Assembly (NCBI RefSeq): GCF_002150685.1
Contig: NZ_MSSW01000003.1
Location: forward strand, 124,001-188,000
Direction of reading: 5' to 3'
DNA length: 64,000 nt
Source of the DNA: Algoriphagus antarcticus
GTDB taxonomy: Bacteria; Bacteroidota; Bacteroidia; Cytophagales; Cyclobacteriaceae
This document shows positions 16,202 through 24,787 of this stretch, piece by piece. The translations under genes were made by a program, and so were the position numbers. The notes beneath the pieces were generated by a model. The model saw only the letters and a program-made list of their open reading frames with translations, did no database searches and was not told the DNA's origin. Positions within the stretch are counted from its first letter, which is position 1, and each line of letters starts with the position of its first letter.

Positions 16202-17416
16202 CTACTTCAAGCTTTCTAGCACCAATCTAACCAATTCATTCTTATCACCGCCGGGAATCCATCTGGCTACTATCACCAAATCATTTTCAGAATCCACATA
16301 GATCATATTCGTTCCAGCTCCGATATGGGAGAAGGCAGTTTTGGGAGCGGCAGGAATATCCTTTTGATCGTAGTTTAGGAAGTAATTCATGAAGCCATAG
16401 CCTTGATTTGCCGGGGTAGGGGTTTTGGACTTTTCAATCCAGGAAGTGTGGATCAGTTGTTTGTCTTTCCACATTCCCTTGTTCATTGTCAAGTATCCAA
16501 ATCTGGCCTGATCATATGTAGATAGCATCATGCCGCCTCCCCAGTGCGAACCACCGGAAACTGACTGCATAATCTGTCCATCGATGATCACAAATGAATT
16601 CTCATAGCCTGTCCATCTCCAGGTGTCGCTGGCTCCAATAGGATCCATGATTTTCTCTTTTAGAACTGTAGGAAGTGGCTTTCTCCAGATATTCATCAGG
16701 GCTAGTGCAAGGACATTTACCCGTGTATCATTGTATTCATAGACTGATCCTGGAGCATTTTGTGGTCTTGCTCTTTTCTCTTTGGCTCCTTCACGAGGTC
16801 TATCCGCCCAGTCTGGTTTGCCCCAGAGCGAACCTTCCCAATCGGAAGTTTGGCGTAGGAGATGATCCCAAGTAATCGTGCGGTTGTGTGGAGTATCGAA
16901 AAGTTCAAAAGTATCATCCTGCTCAAAGTGATCTGCTTTGTTGACACTCAGCTTGCCTGGATCATAAGGATAGATCGGAGCCATATAGGGATAGACCACG
17001 TCGTTTTCAGAGTTGATGAGTCCAGCTTCTACAGCCAGTCCAGCCGTGGTAGAAAGAAAGCTTTTGGCTACTGAGAAAGTAAGTTCAACACGATTGGGGT
17101 CTCCCCATTGGCCTACAACAAATCCTTTGTAAATAATCAAACCTGTTGCTGGTCCACGGGTTTTCATCGGACCAACAGGATAGCCGAAGGGTTCACGTCC
17201 AAAACCACCTTCGTAGTGCGCAATTTTCAGATTTGGGTTTTCCTGGCTTTCATGGGCGATGGCAAAGTCAATAGCTTCTTTGATTTTTCCAGCATCTAGG
17301 CCCATGGATTCAGGGCTTTTAGTTTCCCAATTGTTCTTTTCAGGGAAATAAGTCTGTGCATTCACTACCGAAGATAAAGTGATTAAGAATAGGAAGATTA
17401 CGGCTGGCTTATTCAT
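16202..17416 (-). CDS. Secreted serine hydrolase (class C beta-lactamase-like)
   Basis: A 404-residue protein with a Sec signal peptide (residues 1-20, ending VVNAQ). The beta-lactamase/penicillin-binding fold is shown by the S-V-A-K nucleophile motif near residue 115 (LTFSVAKSFL), the Y-N-D motif (YEYNDTRVN), and the terminal HIGAGT in the KTG position. Members of this group include esterases, D-aminopeptidases and EstB-like proteins, so beta-lactam resistance should not be assumed. It is monocistronic with about 140 nt to rpiA. Confidence 0.85.
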   Translation of the reverse strand: MNKPAVIFLFLITLSSVVNAQTYFPEKNNWETKSPESMGLDAGKIKEAIDFAIAHESQENPNLKIAHYEGGFGREPFGYPVGPMKTRGPATGLIIYKGFVVGQWGDPNRVELTFSVAKSFLSTTAGLAVEAGLINSENDVVYPYMAPIYPYDPGKLSVNKADHFEQDDTFELFDTPHNRTITWDHLLRQTSDWEGSLWGKPDWADRPREGAKEKRARPQNAPGSVYEYNDTRVNVLALALMNIWRKPLPTVLKEKIMDPIGASDTWRWTGYENSFVIIDGQIMQSVSGGSHWGGGMMLSTYDQARFGYLTMNKGMWKDKQLIHTSWIEKSKTPTPANQGYGFMNYFLNYDQKDIPAAPKTAFSHIGAGTNMIYVDSENDLVIVARWIPGGDKNELVRLVLESLK

Positions 17417-17757
17417 GAATTTATAATTTGGATGAGTTTACTAAATTATCTTTTAACCGGTTGATCATTTGTGAATTATTATGGAGGCATCAGGTAAATA
17501 GTTAGGCGGTTTTTTGAATTTCTGAAAGATATCCATCCATTTAGAAAAGTCGATAAATGGAAGGTTTGTCCGATTAGAAATTTGCTGTAAAACGGCCGTG
17601 GCAATTATTGCCAGCGTTTACAAATGGATTCTCAAGATAATTGTCCAATCATTATTTGATTTTTATTTCTAGTAATTAAGGCATGGAGAAAGAATTGTAG
17701 TCACACTATATTGAGCCTTTCTAATTATCAATTTTTAAAAATTAAACTTTTAGCCTT
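17417..17757. other. Intergenic region upstream of the repeat-protein gene
   Basis: 341 nt with no gene recognised. It holds a 15-bp dyad, TGGCAAT-T-ATTGCCA at 17599-17613, which could be an operator or a hairpin, and an AT-rich stretch directly before the ATG at 17758. Confidence 0.45.
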
Positions 17758-19797
17758 ATGGGAAATCTCAATGAATCACAATTGAAAAAAATTCAATCAA
17801 GCAAAAGCTTGAAAACAAGATTTGAAAGTATGCAGCTTTTTAATGTGGATAGGAAAAATATCCATCAGGTCTTGAAAAACAGTGAACAGAAGAGTGTTGC
17901 GGAACTGGATCTGACTTCCAAAGCAATCCTACTTCGAAGTCAAACAGGGGATTTTGAAGAAGCTTTTGAGCTAGCCTCATGGTCAGCCAGTTCTAAGCCG
18001 GCCACAAGAAAGGTGGTTGTCAAGAGCTTTTTGAAGAATAAGCAGGCGCCACTCTTAGTACATCAAATTGCCAGAATGAAAAGAAATGAGGCAGGAGATA
18101 TGATGACAGATTATTTCAGTGAAGGTGGTGATATTTTGGGCGTAGCTGAATGGCTAAGCGCTGCCGGTAAAATTCTGAAATCCGGTGTTGTCCCGGATGA
18201 AACAGATTGGGGTTGGGGATGGTTGGGGGATGCAGTAGGATCTGTGGTAGATGCAGTAGTGGGAGCGATCAATACCGTAGCGGATGCTATTGCTGCTGCC
18301 GGAAAGAATCTGGCTGACGCTATTTCAAAGGTAGCTACATGGGCTCAAGATAAAGTCTCTGACTTTGTTGAGGCTGTTTTGGCTGCTGGAAAATCAGTTG
18401 CTCAAGTACTTTCGGAAGCAGTGAAGAAGGGAACTACGGCATTAAATAAATTTATTCAGGCTGTAATCGAGGCAGGAAAAAAAGGATTGGAAATCTTGAA
18501 CTGGGCGATAGGACAGGCAGAAAGTATTCTAAAGACTGCACTTAGCAAACTTGAAAGCCTCTTGGGTTCATTCACTTCTTTGCTGATAGAAGTAGCAAAA
18601 ATGGCAGCAGCTAGACTCAATGCCATAGTGAAAGCGTTAGTAAGTGCAGGAAAGAAGGTGGTAGATTTCATTTCAAGATTGGATCGTTTTGCTCATGATT
18701 TTGCGAAAAGACTGGTTCAGGAATTGAGAAAAATCGGCCGTGCAGTAGGTGAGATCATGGTGGCTGTCATCAACCTGTCCAGACTCATTGCCAGAAGAGT
18801 CATAGAAGCTTTGCGAGAATTGGGAACTTCTATCTTTAATATGCTAAAAGAAGTAGTCTCAAAGACAGTGCAGCAACTTGCAGTAATTATCGGAGCGCTG
18901 AAAGATCTCGCTATTTCGCTTGCTTCTATTTTGGATGATATTGCAAAGTTTGTAGCCTCTCAGGCCAAGAAGTTAATGAATGCATTGCGGGTAATTTGGA
19001 CGCAAATGAGAGAGATTTTAGAAATAATCGCTCAGAAATCAATTTCTGTAATTCGCACACTTATTTCTGCCCTAATAGGTACAGTGAACCACTGGAGAGA
19101 AGTACTCAAGGAAATAGTGACTAACGTAAGAGACGCGTTTCGTGAAGGTTTGATTAAAGGACTGATAGAGATTGGGAAATCTGCAGTTACGCTGATGATA
19201 GAAGCTGCTAAGCTTGGTGCATCCATTGCAGCTATTGTTTTTGCAATATTGCTTGATGTTTTTGGTTCCCACAGAGGATTGAATGCCAGCGAGAGGGCAG
19301 AAGCAGAAAAAGTATTTGGAGTTTCTATCGATCTCGATCGGGTGAAATTAACTGATGCAAGCCTCGCTGCTGATCTGATCATGTGGATGAATAAAAACCG
19401 CCCATTCACTACCATGTATGTGATCAACTACAAATCTGGCTCAACATTACCTATGGACACGTTGATCCACGAGATGACGCATATATGGCAGGCAGTTAAT
19501 TCCGGTGGAGTGTATATGATAGAGGCATTGCACTCGCAGTTTTTTGGAAAAGCTTATAACCTCTCAGAGGCAGATCTGAAGGCAGCTAATGGTAGATTAC
19601 TAAGTTTGGAGCGAGAGCAGCAAGCTGTATTGGTAGAAGAGTTTTGGAAGGCTGAGTTTGATGGACAGAGCACGAAAATCCCCGTGGATTTATTACGTCC
19701 CTTTGCTAAACAAGTCCATAAGTCAAGATTTGTGATCAATCCATTCAGAGTTAAAGATCTTCAGCTGAATAGCAAGTTGATTTTTGCACGCAATTGA
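17758..19797 (+). CDS. 29-residue helical-repeat protein with HExxH metallopeptidase domain
   Basis: A 679-residue protein with no signal peptide and no match I can name as a whole. Residues 1-150 are a helical N-terminal region ending in a Trp/Gly-rich WGWGWLGDA. From residue 180 to about 470 the chain is ten consecutive 29-residue units beginning AAGKNL, AAGKSV, EAGKKG, SLLGSF, SAGKKV, KIGRAV, ELGTSI, DLAISL, VIWTQM and GTVNHW. Each is amphipathic with a G-K near the start and A-L/V near the end, and a hydrophobic unit follows (to about 505). The C-terminal domain resembles DUF4157: a VFGVSIDLDRVKLTD segment, then HEMTHIWQ with zinc-ligand pattern H571-E572-x2-H575 and possible third ligands further on. 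A gene for a caspase-fold protein starts 9 nt downstream, so the two are an operon. A pore-forming, tape-measure-like or effector role is conjecture. Confidence 0.85.
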   Translation: MGNLNESQLKKIQSSKSLKTRFESMQLFNVDRKNIHQVLKNSEQKSVAELDLTSKAILLRSQTGDFEEAFELASWSASSKPATRKVVVKSFLKNKQAPLLVHQIARMKRNEAGDMMTDYFSEGGDILGVAEWLSAAGKILKSGVVPDETDWGWGWLGDAVGSVVDAVVGAINTVADAIAAAGKNLADAISKVATWAQDKVSDFVEAVLAAGKSVAQVLSEAVKKGTTALNKFIQAVIEAGKKGLEILNWAIGQAESILKTALSKLESLLGSFTSLLIEVAKMAAARLNAIVKALVSAGKKVVDFISRLDRFAHDFAKRLVQELRKIGRAVGEIMVAVINLSRLIARRVIEALRELGTSIFNMLKEVVSKTVQQLAVIIGALKDLAISLASILDDIAKFVASQAKKLMNALRVIWTQMREILEIIAQKSISVIRTLISALIGTVNHWREVLKEIVTNVRDAFREGLIKGLIEIGKSAVTLMIEAAKLGASIAAIVFAILLDVFGSHRGLNASERAEAEKVFGVSIDLDRVKLTDASLAADLIMWMNKNRPFTTMYVINYKSGSTLPMDTLIHEMTHIWQAVNSGGVYMIEALHSQFFGKAYNLSEADLKAANGRLLSLEREQQAVLVEEFWKAEFDGQSTKIPVDLLRPFAKQVHKSRFVINPFRVKDLQLNSKLIFARN

Positions 19798-19806
19798 TTT
19801 TTTAAG

Positions 19807-20697
19807 ATGATAAGCGCCATAATTTTACCAGATTCTTGGTACGAGGAAGCTTCTATTTTTATAGCGGGGTTGAATTCTCTTCGACCTCGCTATTTTCTAA
19901 TTACTTTTCCAGAATCTCCGGATTTCAAGTCAAAATCCTATCTGTCTTCGGTAGGAAAACTAATGGCAAGTAATCAAGCTTTTTCCGCAATGCACGTAGT
20001 TCCAAAGTGCTTTGCTAGCGGTGACAAAATTGATCTTTGGCCTTCACTGATACAGTCTCATAGTGATATGACCTGGGTTAGCTCTCTTTTTTTTGCAGAT
20101 AGCTGGGAGGAGGTAGCTACAGCTTTAGGAGATTTTTCAGAGGAAGAAGAAAATCCAGATGACTTTGCAACCCATTTAACTTGTCAATATCAGCCTTCTT
20201 ATACTGATATTCTTAGCCAATGGGCGAATGAAGGACGGAATACCTATCATCCGGGGGACTTTTTCAAAGAAGATATTTTATCAGCTATATCCCAGATGCG
20301 AGGTAATTGGTTGTATTGGGGACATGGTGAAGGAGATAAATTGCGAGGTTATAGTCACTTGCATACCGTTGATCTACTAGCTCACAAATGCTCAACACAG
20401 CTTAATTCTACTCTTTGGTTTACATGCTGTACCTTAGATAGGAACTATCCAGAAAACATTGCACTAGCTTGGTACCTAAGCGGAGCTACAAAATGTATCT
20501 TCGCAAGCCCGGAAAAAGTGGATACTGAATCAAATAAGTTGCTATCCGAAGTTTGGCTTGAAATAGCAAAAAATGATAATGACAAGACTGTTTCTTCCGT
20601 TATTCTGGATGTCTTGCGGAAAAACCCAGAGGTTTTTGAAAAGATTTTGAATCAGTATTTTTTGCTGGGAATTCCTTGGGTGAAAGGGAATCTTTAA
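19807..20697 (+). CDS. Caspase-fold (C25 gingipain/CHAT-like) putative cysteine peptidase
   Basis: A 296-residue protein without signal peptide. The C-terminal half has the layout of a caspase-fold peptidase: H173 in WLYWGHGEG, then a strand ending in C207-C208 (LWFTCCTLD), then NIALAWYLSGATKCIFAS, where these enzymes carry the glycine- or alanine-rich helix after the catalytic cysteine, and a QYFLLGIP tail like the Y-x-L-L-G-D-P of C25 peptidases. The N-terminal 140 residues are not recognised. The His-Cys dyad suggests proteolysis, possibly of the adjacent repeat protein. The assignment is by motif only; the neighbour may be substrate or partner. Confidence 0.7.
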   Translation: MISAIILPDSWYEEASIFIAGLNSLRPRYFLITFPESPDFKSKSYLSSVGKLMASNQAFSAMHVVPKCFASGDKIDLWPSLIQSHSDMTWVSSLFFADSWEEVATALGDFSEEEENPDDFATHLTCQYQPSYTDILSQWANEGRNTYHPGDFFKEDILSAISQMRGNWLYWGHGEGDKLRGYSHLHTVDLLAHKCSTQLNSTLWFTCCTLDRNYPENIALAWYLSGATKCIFASPEKVDTESNKLLSEVWLEIAKNDNDKTVSSVILDVLRKNPEVFEKILNQYFLLGIPWVKGNL

Positions 20698-20917
20698 AGC
20701 AATTCATATTAAAGATTACCTGCAATTAAAATAGCCTACGAATGGTGATGTAGTGATAGGAATTGGTCTTAAAATATTCCCACCATAGAAATAATTTGCT
20801 GAATATTAGACTTTTATGGATAACAGATTTTAACAAACAATACTTAGCGGAATGGGTTAATCTCTTATAATTTAACCAAAAATAGCATGATAGCTTTTTT
20901 ACGCAGGAACTGAATTA

Positions 20918-22168
20918 ATGATAGAACATGAGATTTATATAATAGGAGCAGGGGTGGCAGGTTTGGTGGCTGCCATTGAGCTCGAAAAAGCAGGATACTC
21001 ACCGGTGATTTTGGAGGGAAGTGGAGGCATCGGTGGTCGGATGAAAACGGATGAAGTGGACGGTTTTCTGCTGGATCATGGTTTTCAGGTGCTATTAACT
21101 GCCTATCCTGAAGCCAAGAAATATTTGGATTTTACTGCACTGAACCTTAAATATTTTGAGCCTGGAGCAGTAATCTTTGGTACCAAAGAAACCTTCATTA
21201 TCTCTGACCCGCTACGCAATCCACTGAAAGTCGTGAGCATGGCATTCTCTCAAGTTGGAAGTTTTTTGGATAAGGTGAAAATGTTTAACCTGACTCAAAT
21301 GCTAAAGAATAAGAGTATAGATGAGATTTTCAACCAAAAATCTATTCCCACTCATCAGTATTTAAATGAGTATGGTTTTACAGAGCAGTTTATTGCTAAT
21401 TTCTTCAAGCCGTTTTTCCGTGGAATATTTTTGGAGAAAGAACTGAATACTTCCTCAAGAATGTTTGAGTTTGTCTTTAAGATGTTTTCCCAAGGAAAAG
21501 GTGCTGTACCAGAAAAAGGCATGATCGAAATCCCGAATATGCTTCGGCGTCAATTGAAGACTACTCAGATTATTTTCAATAGCAAAGTCACTTCAGTTCA
21601 GGGCCAGGAGATTCACTTGGAAAATGGCGAATCTATCCAACCTGATAGATTAATTATCGCTACCCAGCCGGATAGGTTTATGAAGCAATTACAGGGACAA
21701 TTTGCTAAACCAAAATCAGTGATCACGCTTTATTTTTCCCTTCATAAATCATTCATGTCTAGGGCGATGTTAGGTTTGATTCCAAGAGAAAATCATCTGA
21801 TCAACAACTTGGTGTTTATGACAGATGTATCATCGGCCTATTCAAGCAATGGACGGGCATTGCTTTCAGTTTCCATCCTGGACACTGATCTGAAAGAAAA
21901 AGAATTAGTAAAAGCCGTTCAGAACGAGTTGGAATCACTTTCTCATATCAATGCTGAATACTTCAAGTTTGTGAAGTCTTATTACATCAACTATGCAATA
22001 CCTACAGTAGATGATATGAAAAACACAATTCCGTTTACTGAGTGTAAGATTTCAGACCATGTATTCCTGGCTGGCGATTACTTGCTGAATGGCTCCATAA
22101 ATGCTGCCATGGCCTCTGGGAGAATAGCTGCTGAAGCTGTTGTGCATAGTTACAAGCCCATGTATTGA
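20918..22168 (+). CDS. FAD-dependent amine oxidase/desaturase-like oxidoreductase
   Basis: A 416-residue flavoprotein. The N-terminal Rossmann motif IIGAGVAGLVAAIELEKAG and the following GGIGGRMKTDEVDGFLLDHGFQ (cited as GG-x-R then D-x-G-F) are characteristic of the phytoene desaturase/protoporphyrinogen oxidase-like NAD(P)/FAD superfamily, and a C-terminal LAGDYLLNGSINAAMASGRIAA closes the FAD site. The substrate is unknown; related bacterial proteins act on carotenoid or other isoprenoid precursors, but no carotenoid gene is nearby. Monocistronic, with about 220 nt upstream. Confidence 0.85.
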   Translation: MIEHEIYIIGAGVAGLVAAIELEKAGYSPVILEGSGGIGGRMKTDEVDGFLLDHGFQVLLTAYPEAKKYLDFTALNLKYFEPGAVIFGTKETFIISDPLRNPLKVVSMAFSQVGSFLDKVKMFNLTQMLKNKSIDEIFNQKSIPTHQYLNEYGFTEQFIANFFKPFFRGIFLEKELNTSSRMFEFVFKMFSQGKGAVPEKGMIEIPNMLRRQLKTTQIIFNSKVTSVQGQEIHLENGESIQPDRLIIATQPDRFMKQLQGQFAKPKSVITLYFSLHKSFMSRAMLGLIPRENHLINNLVFMTDVSSAYSSNGRALLSVSILDTDLKEKELVKAVQNELESLSHINAEYFKFVKSYYINYAIPTVDDMKNTIPFTECKISDHVFLAGDYLLNGSINAAMASGRIAAEAVVHSYKPMY

Positions 22169-22262
22169 CAGTTTTGGGTTTTAGATTTCCTTACCTTCTC
22201 TGCTTTTAGAAAGGGCTTGGTTCCTTTTCTTCGGCTACACATATTTTCCTTAACTTCGCCGC

Positions 22263-22604
22263 ATGGAAAATATACCTCCCTGCCCTGCATGTAACTCCCC
22301 CTATGGCTATGAATTGGATGATAAACTCATCTGTCCAGAATGCAGTTTTGAATGGAAACTTGGTGAAGTTCAGGAAGAAGTAGCTGAAGGATTAGTGGTC
22401 AAAGATGCCAATGGAACTGTCTTAGTGGATGGTGATTCGGTGACGATTGTGAAGGATTTACCAGTAAAAGGAGCTCCAAAACCTATCAAGGCTGGGACTA
22501 AGGTGAAGAGCATTCGTCTGGTAGAAGGAGATCATAACATCGACTGCAAGATCGATGGATTTGGCTCAATGGCGCTGAAAAGCGAGTTTGTGAAAAAAGC
22601 CTGA
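22263..22604 (+). CDS. yjdM: YjdM/PhnA-family zinc-ribbon protein
   Basis: A 113-residue cytoplasmic protein of the PhnA (alkylphosphonate-uptake-associated) family. It opens with a zinc ribbon of two C-x2-C knuckles (CPACNS and CPECSFEW) and has the conserved [23 protein letters not shown] core (cited as [10 protein letters not shown] and [31 protein letters not shown], in part). The length matches E. coli YjdM. Despite the old name, a role in phosphonate use is not established, and no phn genes are nearby. Confidence 0.93.
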   Translation: MENIPPCPACNSPYGYELDDKLICPECSFEWKLGEVQEEVAEGLVVKDANGTVLVDGDSVTIVKDLPVKGAPKPIKAGTKVKSIRLVEGDHNIDCKIDGFGSMALKSEFVKKA

Positions 22605-22653
22605 TTGGTTAGATTTCTATCAAGAATAATTTGTCTAGTTGACAATAAATCCC

Positions 22654-22690
22654 TTAAAAAAAGCAGTGAGAAGCAGAACTTCCCACTGCT
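22654..22690 (-). terminator. Rho-independent terminator after the ThuA gene
   Basis: On the minus strand AGCAGTG pairs with CACTGCT, with an inner GAAG/CTTC extension around a TTCTG loop, and a run of seven T follows. It is about 20 nt past the ThuA stop. Confidence 0.8.
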
Positions 22691-22710
22691 CACTACTTAC
22701 TTTTTACCGA

Positions 22711-23637
22711 CTACTTACCAATAGGTGTTTCATCCACCTTCACATCTCCGACCACATACTGAAGTGCATCCAAGAAGTAGGCTAGAATACTGGCATTTTC
22801 AAAACTCTGGGCATTGTGAGAAGTTGAGATATACATCGCTCGGCCCTTGCCTTCTTTTCTGATCCACGATACATATGTTTTGCCGGAAGTTTTCTCCTGA
22901 CCTTTTTTCTGACCTTCTATCTCAGCATTGTTGAAATAAGTCAGCGGGTGAAAGTCTGACTCTTCGTATGCATTCTTATAGAAATAAGGCTCGTCCACGT
23001 GATTGTAACCTTCCACTGGAAGTGACTTGGTCAACGGATGTGAAGGATCCTCGATCCTCACCTGGAATGCCTGCTGCTTTGTGTGATAATCGAAACTTCC
23101 ACCTGTCAGTTTAGAAAACGCCATTGAGTTATTTAGCATGGTATTTCCCCCGTGTACAATCAGAATTCCTCCGCCTTTTTTCACGTACTCGATGATATTA
23201 TCCTCTAGCTTATTTGCTTCAGTCCAAACCGTTAGGCTGTCCAATGAAGTGTCTTCGCTGATCTTATCTACGAATAGATTTCTGTACTGAGGCTTTGAAT
23301 TGGTATTGTTGAATACCACCGCGTCGAACTCTTTAAGCTTGTCTTTTTGCATCATGGCGATGTCAGTGCTGGTAGTCACATCAAAGGCACCACTCTTCTC
23401 GCCAAGGATCTCAATCATCGCTGAGGTATGTGGATTTACCCAATGCCAAAAGCCTGTGTGCAGTGAAAACACGAGGATTTTCTTTTTCTTTTTAAATGGG
23501 AAATTAGCCTTTTCTGGTGCTAATTTCGTGATTTTGTCTTTCCATTCCTGATCCAATGGGATCTCTGATGGGTTTTGCGCTAGCGCGGCGTTGATGCTGG
23601 CTAGGAAAACGATTCCGTAGATAATAATATTCTTCAT
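22711..23637 (-). CDS. Secreted ThuA-domain protein
   Basis: A 308-residue protein with a signal peptide (residues 1-20, ending AALAQ). The body is a ThuA (trehalose-utilisation, glutamine-amidotransferase-like) fold: ILVFSLHTGFWHWVN, FDAVVFNNT, GGILIVHGG, and a late HNAQSFENA and YFLDALQYVVGD. ThuA domains are found in sugar-catabolic clusters, where the precise role is unclear. It is divergent from the DUF6807 gene at 23718, leaving only 80 bp for both promoters, and lies next to two sugar oxidoreductases. Confidence 0.88.
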   Translation of the reverse strand: MKNIIIYGIVFLASINAALAQNPSEIPLDQEWKDKITKLAPEKANFPFKKKKKILVFSLHTGFWHWVNPHTSAMIEILGEKSGAFDVTTSTDIAMMQKDKLKEFDAVVFNNTNSKPQYRNLFVDKISEDTSLDSLTVWTEANKLEDNIIEYVKKGGGILIVHGGNTMLNNSMAFSKLTGGSFDYHTKQQAFQVRIEDPSHPLTKSLPVEGYNHVDEPYFYKNAYEESDFHPLTYFNNAEIEGQKKGQEKTSGKTYVSWIRKEGKGRAMYISTSHNAQSFENASILAYFLDALQYVVGDVKVDETPIGK

Positions 23638-23717
23638 GTGGTAATTGGATGAGCGGGTTAGTCGATACTTTAGATTTCTATATCTTTAAAATCCAATCCC
23701 AATAACCTGATTTTTAT

Positions 23718-24686
23718 ATGATATTCAAAAGAATTTTCTGTGTACTGGCTTTTTGTCAATGGGTAGTGTTAGTTGCCTATGGACAAAAAGTAGAGTTAAA
23801 AGAGACTGCAAGCGGAATTGATTTCGTGATTGATAATCAGCCTGTTTTGACCTATCAAACGGCTGTCGAAGACGTGCCGGAAGGAATCAAAAAAGATTTT
23901 GCAAAATCTGGATTTATTCATCCCCTAAAATCTCCATCAGGCCAAGTCCTGACCAGAATTCAACCAAAGGACCATTATCACCACTACGGAATCTGGGGAC
24001 CTTGGACACGCGCCACCATCAGTGGGAGAGAGGTTGACTTCTGGAATCTAGGGGATCAAAAGGGTAGAGTGGACTTCTCACATGTGCTTTCTAAAAAGCA
24101 GGCAGGTGGAGCAGCAGAACTCAACGTTAGGCAGAATCACCTGGATCTAAAAGCCCCCGAATCCGAGCGAATTGCAATAGCCGAGGACCTGCGCATCAAA
24201 GTAAAACCTGCGGACAAAGGTCGCTACATGGTGGACTACACCAGTACGATAGAAACTACTATTCCCGGAGGTATTTTACTTGATGATTACCGCTATGGTG
24301 GTGGGATTGGTTATCGAGCCACTGAGAAATGGGGTACTGATAATAGCACTATTTTAACTTCTGAAGGAGATACTAGAAAGACAGCCGATGGCACAAATGC
24401 TAGATGGATCATCGTGGAGGGAGAAACTGATGATGCATCCGGTGAGAGCGGAATTCTATTCCTGAGTCACAATACGAATAAATCCCATCCCGAACCGCTA
24501 CGCGTTTGGCCCGAGGATAACTACAATGGAATAGGCAATGTCTTCGTCGAATTCACTCCGATCAGACATGAGTCTTGGGAGCTTTTACCCAACCAACGAT
24601 ATACTTTGAAATACAGAATGATTGTCTTCGATGGTGAGATGACTGCCGTAGAAGCAGAAGCTTATTGGAAGGCTTTTGTGAAATGA
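23718..24686 (+). CDS. Secreted DUF6807 (PmoA-like) protein
   Basis: A 322-residue exported protein with signal peptide (residues 1-22, VAYGQK). The body matches DUF6807, often called PmoA-like in Bacteroidota: the FIHPLKSPSGQVLTRIQPKDHYHHYGIWGPW block (cited as FIHPLKSPSG and HYHHYGIW), then GGGIGYRATEKWG and FVEFTPIRHE. A related domain is fused to the PVC-type lipoprotein at 43.8-47.6 kb in this same window. The function is unproven; the genes around it (ThuA and two Gfo/Idh/MocA) argue for a role in sugar breakdown. Confidence 0.87.
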   Translation: MIFKRIFCVLAFCQWVVLVAYGQKVELKETASGIDFVIDNQPVLTYQTAVEDVPEGIKKDFAKSGFIHPLKSPSGQVLTRIQPKDHYHHYGIWGPWTRATISGREVDFWNLGDQKGRVDFSHVLSKKQAGGAAELNVRQNHLDLKAPESERIAIAEDLRIKVKPADKGRYMVDYTSTIETTIPGGILLDDYRYGGGIGYRATEKWGTDNSTILTSEGDTRKTADGTNARWIIVEGETDDASGESGILFLSHNTNKSHPEPLRVWPEDNYNGIGNVFVEFTPIRHESWELLPNQRYTLKYRMIVFDGEMTAVEAEAYWKAFVK

Positions 24687-24787
24687 GTTATCAGCGATCA
24701 GTCGCAGAGATAAGTCCCTGTGCAGATTGAAGGATTCAGTGCCAATTCAAACAATACAAAACCAATTTCAATTAACCCTTATGAAAT

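Noticed and set aside
16202..17416. Beta-lactam resistance gene
   Set aside because: S-x-x-K, Y-x-N and HIG motifs define the fold, but most relatives are esterases or peptidases; nothing here points to beta-lactam hydrolysis.
17758..20697. Bacterial gasdermin system
   Set aside because: The first protein is far longer than gasdermins, carries 29-residue repeats and an HExxH domain, and shows no gasdermin-like beta core; only the gene order with a caspase-fold peptidase is alike.
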